Positions 34,801 through 43,338 of a stretch of 43,338 nucleotides of DNA are shown here, in pieces. Made by a program: the position numbers and the translations under genes. Positions within the stretch are counted from its first letter, which is position 1. Each line of letters opens with the position of its first letter. This DNA is from Lingula anatina (Eukaryota > Brachiopoda > Lingulata > Lingulida > Lingulidae), in assembly GCF_001039355.2 (NCBI RefSeq), contig NW_019773947.1, forward strand, positions 395,004 through 438,341. Reading direction: 5' to 3'. The notes below the pieces were generated by a model. That model was given only the letters and a program-made list of their open reading frames with translations, did no database searches and was not told the DNA's origin.

Positions 34801-37800
34801 CATTTCTGAAGCGTGTTACACTAGTCCGTTTCATCAAGTTCTGATTTTTATTCTTGATAGTTTCATGCGAGTTATTTACAGACCTTAATTGATTTACATA
34901 ACAGTTACGGATTTTGCAAAATATGGCGCGCAGCATACGTCGCGGACAATTTTGTGCAAGCGCATAGTAGGTGTTTTTGTAAAAATCACCGCTTACGCAT
35001 TGATATGCTAGATCTGCAGACAGACTGAATACTGCTGTCTTGGCCTACATTTTATGTGGTGACTTGGAGGAATCCTTAATAAATAAATAAATATATAAAT
35101 AAATAATAATAATAATAATAATAATAATCCCGTATCTATATTTTTCTCAAATTTTACAGACATAACACTGAAAGAGAAAATACGACACAAACAATGCGAG
35201 ACTTCTTAACTATCTTTAAATTTTAATCAATTTGAAAACGCACTTATGAAAAATTCAATTTGGGATCTGGCCTCACTCCAGTGGTGTAGCTGTGTAAGTA
35301 AATCTAAAAGCAGTCATAACATTTTAAGGAGACTGTTTAAGCGTTATTGTTCCAAGATGATTCTTATCTATCTTTTAAACAGTCTATTCACATTTTAATA
35401 TCATGTCACATCCAATCAAAAACATGTCTCAACATTTTAAAAATGTCAGTTTCAGATTCAACTTTAAGTTTCGACCTTTTATGTGGTATTTGGTGAGACG
35501 AGGGTAGTTTCAACATGTGTTTTATCTTCCAGGCGATCTTTCCGCTTCTTCTACTAGGATGGTTTTTCTTACCTGTGTACATATCTTCCGGCGTAAGTAG
35601 TTTTAAAGTTGAAAAATATTATCGAAGTGGGTAGTTGTACAACCTAAATTCAATACAGAAATTATATTAAAAAAATTATAAGTCGCTTCTTTTCTTTGGA
35701 TAAACCTTGTTAAAAATAAGATGCACATCTAGTAAAAGTGGACATTTTTGTTTGCGTTAACTAAATTAACTTCTCACTTCTTATACTAAGAACCTACATA
35801 CTGTATATTTTTCATTATAAGTTGATGTTGCATGGATATTCAGGAACAGGAAAATGTACTAATGTGCTTTTTTTTTTAAATGAACTTCACTTATATTTGT
35901 TGTTTACTGTTTTAGTGCTACACCATGCCCGAATATTTGCGGAAAAGATATGGCGGAGAGAGACTGCGTATTTTATTATCCGTGATGTCCATTTTTCTCA
36001 TGATCGTGACCAAAATATCAGTGAGTGGATAAACTGTACATGTACCTATACACTGCATATGTTTTTTTTCTTTGCCTAAGCAAGGAAGTCGTTCTTTTTT
36101 TTAATAAATAAAACAGTAGCTGCGAAAACCTTAACTTTGTAGTCTAAATTAAACATGAAATAGATTCAAAATTGAAGCAGAAATCGATAAAGAAAAAGAC
36201 TGCAATGTTCTTTCTATAGGACATTATGGTCAATTTAATGGTTTTTCTATTGTCTCTTCTATCAAGTATCATACAAGTACATAGTATTCACATCCCAATA
36301 TAGGTCCACCGACATTACTGTTGCAGGTAGCAGTTTACTCTGGTGCCGTATTCATCCAGCAAGCTCTGGGCTGGGACCTGTACATAGCCACCATCAGCGT
36401 GGTGCTGATCACTGCGGTCTACACTGTACTGGGAGGCCTGTCTGCCGTCATATACACAGACGCTGTTCAGACTGTTATTTTGGTAGGGGGTGCTTTGGTC
36501 ATGACGGGCATTGGTAGGTATCTTTTTAAAAATTGAATAACTATAAAAAAATTATGATATTTTGTGACAGGATGGAACGCTCAAAGGGGTTCTGAATCTC
36601 AAAAAGTGTCTCCGCTAAAACAGTAGCATTTTTTATATTGGTGGTTTTACATTGGCAGGTAAAAATAAGAGGTTGAACAGTCTGCCCATAAAGGCTCTCA
36701 CGACCGGTCACTAGATCGTTTATTTCTTTCTTTTAATTCACAAAGGCTTTGATAAAGTCGGAGGATTTGAAGGCTTATTCGCCAAATTCCTGGACGCCGC
36801 CCCCAACGTGACCACGTGCGCCGGTAACGTCACTGCCGGCTACCCGCCACCGGATTCTCTCCGCATCTTCCGAGCCCCGGATTCTGCCATATTGCCGTGG
36901 CCGGGGGTGGTGTTTGGTATTATGGCTCCTGCTGTCCTGGTCTGGTGTAATGAACAGGTAGGCAGATTGCAGGATAACTGAATTCAGTTTATATAAACGG
37001 CGCTCACTATTATTTTTTGCCGTTGATCTCTATGGATACTGGTAGAAATAAGAATTGAATATTCACTAAAGGCAAATGAGGCGTTCATAAGTATATAGCA
37101 TGATATGCGACGCACATGGCATTAGGTGTGGGATGTATTAGAACAACGTTTCTGTTTCTATGTATCTCACTTCTTATTGCTTTCCTCAAATGCAATACAC
37201 GTTATGTAAAATGTCTTAAACATTGTCAGCTTAATTTGATCCTTTTTTAAGTTAAAATTCGACCCAACTACAGCTGGAACATTGTACTTGTCGGCCTGTA
37301 GGACAGCTCATATTCCGCTACCTACATTAAAAAAATTATTCTGACCCCGTTATATAAATGCTGACTTTCCATAATTCAGATAATTGTCCAAAGAGTTCTT
37401 GCCGCTAAGAACCTTCACCACGCCAAGGGAGGCACCATTCTAGCCGGCTACCTGAAGCTGCTCCCGTTCATCATCATTGTGTTGCCGGGGATGGTGAGCA
37501 GGGTGCTCTTCCCTGGTGGGTTACAATGTATTACATATCATCAACATAACTACATTAATTTCACTCTTATTTGAGGCTTACACACACACACACACACACA
37601 CACACAGACTGCATATTCTGCATATTTTAAACTTGGAAACTGTCACCGAAAAAATGTTCTATTAGTTTAACTGACGTCACCGAATGACTTGAAAACAGGG
37701 ACCACCGTTGCACTTTAGATTTTTGCATGCTCTCCGAAAAAGTCTGATCTTGTGATGACGTTATTTAGTCTCTCTTGTGTCTAAGCTATTCCATTTGTTG

Positions 37801-40660
37801 TATGTGTATTTTAGATGAGGTCGGTTGTGTGGACCCAGACATATGTGAGAAAGTTTGTCAGAATAGAGTGGGCTGCTATAACATAGCCTATCCCAAGATG
37901 GTGGTGGAAATATTGCCAGTCGGTAGGTTGATCTATTCAACTCATACTTTTCATTTGTTTATTCATGAGATATCATTCGAATCAGCATCTTTAGAAAAGA
38001 AAAATATCATTTATGTCATCTTTGATGCAGCTATACAGTAATTGACAAATATTCAATGAATTGAAAAACATTGGTGCAGTAAGGTGTTGTCCATTCCTTG
38101 CTTTCATCATTATACTACATGTCTTCCAGGACTTCGAGGGCTAATGCTGGCCGTCATGTTGTCGGCGCTGACCACGACGCTGACCTCTATATTTAACAGC
38201 GCCAGCAGCATCTTTACCCTGGATCTGTGGACCAAACTCAGAAAACGAGCAACAGAGACAGAGAAAATGATTGTAGGAAGGTGGGTGACGCGTCTTCCAA
38301 CCACGGTTCACATGTATGGAAGTAGCAACATCATTTTAGTTTAAATTTGTTGATTCAAGACAAAAGTTACTCTTATCCAGTTTTCCAGTTGTTTAATTTG
38401 CTTAAATTGAAAGGATCGCATTTCGCATATTCAGAAACGTTTGTGCTAACTGGAAGTCTGTAAGGTTATTTTTTCAAAACAAAAATCAAGAAAAAAAATT
38501 ACGCACGTTTGCTTGCTTCGTTTGTTTCGACCGCCGCTTAGGAATATATTTTGAAGACAAAATCCATACATAAAACTATGAGCACCATAAGGCAAATATC
38601 GTTTCAAGCCCCAAAAATCAGTAACCTAACAGGATCAGTCCATTTCTGGTCTTAATTGCACCTAATGTGAACATATTTTTATATCTGAATTTTTCTCTTT
38701 TTTCCCTCCATTTACAGGGTGTTTATCCTGGTTCTGGTAGTTGTGAGTATAGCGTGGGTTCCTATCCTGAATGCCGTCCAGGGAGGACAGCTGTGGAACT
38801 ACCTGCAGTCTATATACGCGAATATAGCGCCGCCCTGGTGTATGGTCTACGTACTAGGAGTGTCATGGACACGAACCACGGAACAGGTATGAACAATTAT
38901 TGCAATTAGCATTTTAGGGCAGACATTTATTGCCTCACAACCTCTCATTTGTGCTCATTGCACAACGTCACAAAGTTGTCAGTGACAAAGACAATCACGT
39001 AATGGCTCAAACCACATACTTTTGAGAAGCATGCAGTTGAGTATATATTATTTTGTGTAAATTATTTTCGCTAAGTTAAATTTTTCTCAGGAGTTGGTGA
39101 TATAGGTAAGAGTGCTCTATTTTAATGGCTCATAAAAGAGTTTTTACTGCACGTTACACAGAGCATGTCATAACTCTGTGCAAACCTTCATTCCTCTTTA
39201 GAATTCTGTTGATATTTCCTAATAACAAATTGATGAGAAGATATTTGTCATAACTCCGTGCAAACCTTCATTCTTCCTTAGATTTCTGCTGTATTCCCAC
39301 ATAACAAATTGATGAGAAGATGTTTGTCAGATGAAACAGTAAAGTCAGAACGGTGGCAAATACTGTATTTTGTACTTGCACTGTGTTTTGTATAGGCTAT
39401 CTGCCCCAACAGATCATATTATATATAACACTGCAATTTTACCGAAGGGCGCCTTCTGGGGCCTCCTTGTCGGGACAGCAGTGGGTCTAACCAGGATGGT
39501 AATGGACTGGTCCTTTCCCAAACCCGGATGTGGCGAGGTCGACCTCAGACCGGCCGTGCTCGCTGACGTGCACTACCTTTACTTCTCCATCATCAACTCG
39601 GTTATCTCCGCTGTCGCAATTGCCACAATCAGCATCCTCACTGAACCCAGAAAGAAATCGGAGGTAAGAAACTGGACTTTTCGTCTCCGCTGCAGCAATC
39701 GACACAATGCTCTAGAACATTTTGTCATATCCGAAGTTGGAGACATACATGTACATGTACCTTACTCAGTAAGTTACTGAACGTATGCAGTGATAATGGG
39801 CAAAATGAATAATGATACGTTAACTCTCTCCGCAGAATGGATTGTTTGTCAATAATTTTATTACAATTCAGGTATTATTTGTCCAAGAAATTGTAACGTC
39901 ATGTTTTATTAGATTAATGTTTTACGTGGTTAATCGGTATCGTTTCAGCTTGCTGGGGTCACGTGGTTTACTCGCCATGAAAAGCTGCAGACCAGTAGTG
40001 TGGAGAGGACAGAAGCCACTCAGAAAATGGAAATTCAGGAACCTTCAGATGTAACGGCTGGCGATATGGAATTAGGTAAACTTGCAGTATGCGACGTTGA
40101 TATGAAGGTTGTGGTCTCGGTCAATTTCTAGTGGGCGAGACAACGGCATTTCTATCAGAATTTTTTCTATTAGAAGAGGAGCAGTGCGGGTGGGGGCACA
40201 GAAACAATGTTCTTACTTTAATCATTAATGTCAGTTTACAAACATGCTCCTTTTACTACTAAAAGCTGCTAATTGTTCTATGGTAATGGTGATTATTTTG
40301 GGAATGAATGGATCGAACATTTTCATTAGAATGATTTTCATTTGAATTCCCACTATGTTGGAGTTATTTCATTTAACAAATTTAAAACGTTGACGATAAC
40401 ATATTTCACTGGGTTTTTCATTCTAATGGTTTAAATGATTATTCACAGACCACGCCAACCCGACCACTTGGAAGCAGAAATGTTTCAACTTTGTGTGTGG
40501 AGCATCGACCAAAGTGCGTCGTCTCACTCCGGAACAGGAAGCGTTACAGTTGGAGAGACTCACGTCCATTAAGGAGATTCCGAAATGGCAGAAGATTCTA
40601 AATATAAACGCAGTAATTTTGATGACAGTGACTGTATACTTAATTGGATTTTTCAGCTAA
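31855..40660 (+). CDS. SLC5 family sodium/solute symporter (SGLT-like), 14 exons
   Basis: Exons: 31855-31932, 33351-33425, 33960-34064, 35533-35592, 35916-36020, 36327-36513, 36746-36957, 37380-37515, 37815-37922, 38130-38280, 38718-38886, 39448-39663, 39949-40075, 40449-40660. All phases agree; the product is 646 aa, the usual SGLT length with about 14 membrane helices. Family signatures include [76 protein letters not shown], a cysteine loop ([18 protein letters not shown]), [30 protein letters not shown], and a final helix ([19 protein letters not shown]). Two N-glycosylation sequons lie in the extracellular part of exon 7. Compared with human SGLT1 (from memory), N78, E102, W291, K321 and Q457 are kept, but H83 is Phe and Y290 is Val, so the substrate may not be glucose. 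An AATAAA lies at 40797-40802. Confidence 0.93.
33025..33080 (+). repeat. Tandem 27-bp duplication
   Basis: CATTTAATTCGTTAAGCTCT with AACAAAC occurs twice in direct tandem in the first intron of the SLC5 gene. Confidence 0.9.
35080..35129 (+). repeat. (AAAT)n/(AAT)n microsatellite
   Basis: AAAT units pass into about nine AAT units in an SLC5 intron. Confidence 0.9.
37578..37606 (+). repeat. (CA)n microsatellite
   Basis: About fourteen CA units lie in an SLC5 intron. Confidence 0.95.
39167..39329 (+). repeat. Tandem duplication of about 80 bp
   Basis: GTCATAACTCTGTGCAAACC to AATTGATGAGAAGAT is repeated immediately with scattered substitutions. It lies in the SLC5 intron before exon 12. Confidence 0.88.
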
Positions 40661-41269
40661 AACTACATGTTAACAATATCCTTAACCGCCACACCCCCAA
40701 CACGCACCCACATCAGTATATAATGGCAGATTTATTATAAAATAATAGAACATGTACATAAATGTATATCCACTGGATATCTCAACCGTGCCTATAAATA
40801 AAAACTTGTGACAGTTTGTATTTTCTCTGCACTGCCCACGAATACATGTAGCAGTGAGCTTTGTTTAGCATCCGTCTCGGTGAGAGGCAAACTTGCAAAC
40901 AAAATTAGTTTTTTTACACCATAAAATTGATATGACGCCAACAGATGGGATGCCGCTTTTAGTGGGAAAATAACATATTTTCTTAAACTATATAATTTTT
41001 TATTGATACGTATTACATTAAAACTGTTTAAAAACCTCCCTTGAGTTTTACTTGTCATTTGAAGATTTATGTAGATATTCAGTAAAGAGGACAGAAAAAC
41101 ATCGATTTTCAGTAGGAACAATCGCGAGCTTCCTTCCAGTCAAGTTGATTTCTGTAAGCGACTCCATCTTCCTAGTATTTATAGAAATTACCCCAAGCCT
41201 TCGATGACATCAGATCGTCTAATTTCTGGACAAAGGAAGCCCTCTTGTGAACACAAAGGCGATTGGCTG
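40661..41269. other. Convergent 3' ends of the SLC5 and CTHRC1-like genes
   Basis: This 609-bp gap holds both 3'UTRs. A plus-strand AATAAA at 40797-40802 fits the SLC5 transcript and a minus-strand AATAAA at 40999-41004 fits the CTHRC1-like transcript. If both are used the transcripts would not overlap. No other feature was seen. Confidence 0.45.
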
Positions 41270-43149
41270 TTAGATTTCTTCAACGATAATTCTGGTTGCA
41301 CTGTGCCAGCCAGTGTATGCATCTCCTCCTAACTGACTTTCTCCTCTCTTGCAAGGGCCAACATGTACACCAATCACAACTTGTCCCGACCGTAAGTGCT
41401 CGCAGATACCTTCAACTATAAAGTACACAGTGAATTTCATAATCAGGCGTGTCGACTTGAGGCATTTGATTTTAAGGCAAAGAATACTAATTATTGGCGG
41501 GAAACGTTTCATGACGACACGATATCCCGACAGGTTCCGTAATTTAGTTAATTGCTTACATATTCTACAGCCTATAGGCATGTTCTTTTTTTTACAAAAA
41601 TTGTTTTCCTCTAAGTCTATTACTTTCTCTTTAGCCATACTTAATTTAGGTAAAAATATACAAATCAATTCCAAAGACTGGCAGAATATTTTAACTTACA
41701 CGGCGCACGCACAAAAGTACAGATCGACAGACACATTAATCCTAATTATTCATATACAGTAAAATATACAAACACAGCACGCGTAAATAACACGCAAGGT
41801 ACACATGCAAATACACATGCACGGAAAAGAACACACGTGCACATCTACACATACCTGTACATACACACAAAAGTTTTCTATAAGAACACTTACGGGTGGA
41901 ATCTCGGTGAATATTATACTGATGGGTAGAATAGAACTGTGTATCAATAGATGCGGGACTGTCACATTCGGTGTTATTGAATGTTAACCAGTAACGCCGG
42001 CAGCTCTCGGTTTGCCCTGCAGGGGTCATGACGCGGATATTACCGTGGAAAGCCACTCGGAGCATAGTTGACATTTCGGCTTTGAAGAATGTCACCTCCT
42101 TAAATTAAACAGAAGGTTAATTAAAAAACTTTCAAGAATACCTAGCCCATCTGGTATCAGTGACTGGCAAAGTAGATTGGAAAAGTGTGTGGAGTGGGAA
42201 GGTGCAATATGTTGAGAAATAAAGTAGTATAAATTCAACTATCTTGCTTTTTTCTGTATGAGACTCAATATTTATCTTACCTTAATCAGACCGTCATCTT
42301 TGCCGTCGTTGATATCCGTCCAAGTGAACTGTCTAATATTTCTCGGAGAACACTGTGAACCTGTTAAAAACAGAATATCGAAAACATTAGCTATACAAGT
42401 ACACAGGGTTATGTATTCATTGGGAGATATGTTACTCAATAACTTAAACTGAATGATGGTGTCAACATGATCAAATGTTTTTTTCTTTCAAACTTACACT
42501 ATAATCTCAGGTTTAGCAAAATCAAAGAAAGTGTCTATCTTTATTTTTACGTGCTTGAGCATAAAATTACTTTTGCCTTTGTTGTTTTTACTGATTTGTT
42601 TTCTTTTTACAGTTATAATTCCCTTAATCACCTTTTCCTGAAAACACAACCACTCTCAATTGTGCTCAAGGTCCATAAACTTCTCAGCATAACATTATAT
42701 GTTTCAACCTCACCGTTTTCTCCCTTAGGTCCTGGCGGGCCTCTCTCACCCTGCAAGCCGTCTCTCCCGTCCCTACCGTCTCTGCCATTCGTTCCGTTGG
42801 TACCGTCCTTGCCGTCCTTACCGTCCTTGCCACACTGCTGACAGGGAAATAATAAAATTGTTTAGACACCAAGATAAATGCCTTCTGTATTCAAATCTTA
42901 GACCATTTGAAAGAGCACCAAACCACATTCCAAACAATTCATCTGAAAACACGTAACTTGCTCCGTGAAAGAATGTTGAAGACTTGAAACTTTGCTTGAC
43001 ACGCCGGTTCCATGCTCAGTATAGTAGGACTAAAATTCATAAATAGTTAAAATTTGATAACTTACTTGCACTTGAGCACGTGCTGACATGGCTAAAATGG
43101 AGTAAACTGCCAGAACAGCTATAACGATGCTTTTTAAGCAGTTCATCAT
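41270..43149 (-). CDS. CTHRC1-like secreted protein with short collagen stretch, 5 exons
   Basis: Exons in transcript order: 43066-43149, 42714-42837, 42281-42360, 41894-42098, 41270-41409; all joins keep frame and the product is 210 aa. Residues 1-26 are a signal peptide (IVIAVLAVYSILAMSARA). Exon 2 encodes about twelve Gly-X-Y triplets (GKDGKDGKDGTNGTNGRDG onward), acid- and base-rich as in collagen tails. Exons 3-5 encode the globular domain of collagen triple helix repeat-containing protein 1: FKAEMSTMLRVAFHGNIRV, CRRYWLTFNNTECDSP, QYNIHRDST, VIGVHVGPCKRG and the end GDASTGWNS-like motif GDAYTGWHSATRIIVEE. Human CTHRC1 is 243 aa and acts in extracellular matrix and Wnt signalling. The role here is inferred from the family. 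The start is taken at the first of two adjacent ATGs. Confidence 0.88.
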
Positions 43150-43338
43150 AAATTCTGCCTATTTGACTGGTTATCGAAATAATGACTTATCTGGTTTTCG
43201 TAACAGGAAAACTTGCTGTATTTATACCGGTAAACAGGAAAAACAGTCTCAAACTGGCATGGAAACAGTATAAATATCACGACGTTGGCATAGAACCAGT
43301 AAAAATATTTATACACGTAAATAATGCTTTTACAATAA
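43150..43338. promoter_or_regulatory. Upstream region of the CTHRC1-like gene
   Basis: These bases lie directly upstream of the CTHRC1-like start codon. On the minus strand a TATAAATA-like sequence occurs near 43218 (about 70 bp from the start codon) and another near 43270, either of which could serve as a core promoter element. This is inference from position. Confidence 0.25.

Noticed and set aside
38110-38304. Minus-strand open frame opposite SLC5 exon 10
   Set aside because: It is a shadow of the well-supported plus-strand exon.
41742-42095. Minus-strand open frame of 117 codons read through past 41894
   Set aside because: Only 41894-42098 is coding; the remainder runs past a clear GTAAGT donor into intron.

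Overview
This is an animal nuclear genome window. Every coding region that can be recognised is split into short exons with GT/AG borders and matching phases, introns are AT-rich, and there are microsatellites and many short inverted-repeat transposons (MITEs). The gene content suggests a marine invertebrate, most likely a lophotrochozoan such as a mollusc: an ACSF2-type acyl-CoA synthetase, an astakine/prokineticin-like cytokine, an SGLT-type transporter and a CTHRC1-like secreted protein. That placement is inference. Single and run N's (452, 11754-11778, 12501) mark assembly gaps.

Six multi-exon genes could be rebuilt by joining exons whose phases agree. (1) Minus strand, 319-13643: medium-chain acyl-CoA ligase like ACSF2, about 609 aa in 18 exons. 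(2) Minus, 16378-20940: a 402-aa type I membrane protein with signal peptide, FN3 domain, laminin-type EGF modules, one membrane helix and a cytoplasmic tail, all introns phase 1, loosely MEGF9-like. (3) Plus, 21729-25925: a 431-aa ankyrin repeat and SOCS box (ASB) protein, head-to-head with gene 2 across 788 bp. (4) Minus, 27502-29671: a 114-aa secreted astakine/prokineticin-like peptide. (5) Plus, 31855-40660: a 646-aa sodium/solute symporter of the SLC5 (SGLT) type in 14 exons. (6) Minus, 41270-43149: a 210-aa collagen-like secreted protein with a CTHRC1-type C-terminal domain, tail-to-tail with gene 5. The genes are ordinary single loci and do not form a pathway.

The introns of genes 1, 2 and 4 are packed with MITEs. 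Family A (about 215-245 bp, GATCGATC-rich arms, TAA target duplications, PIF/Harbinger-like) has ten copies. Family B (about 260-410 bp, arms with repeated CGGACTAA) has three copies, two of which carry a family A element at the same TAA in their left arm but in opposite orientation. Family E (about 315 bp, CAGG...CCTG ends) has two copies with perfect 5-bp target duplications, one nested in an A copy. Family C has two copies with hAT-like CAGGGGCGGAT ends, and D and F are single elements flanked by TAA. Ten A copies in the first 28 kb, all intronic, against none in the last 15 kb is the most striking feature of the layout.

A 368-bp direct duplication around the N at 12501 looks like two haplotypes placed in tandem by the assembler. 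No RNA genes, CRISPR arrays or intact autonomous transposases were seen.
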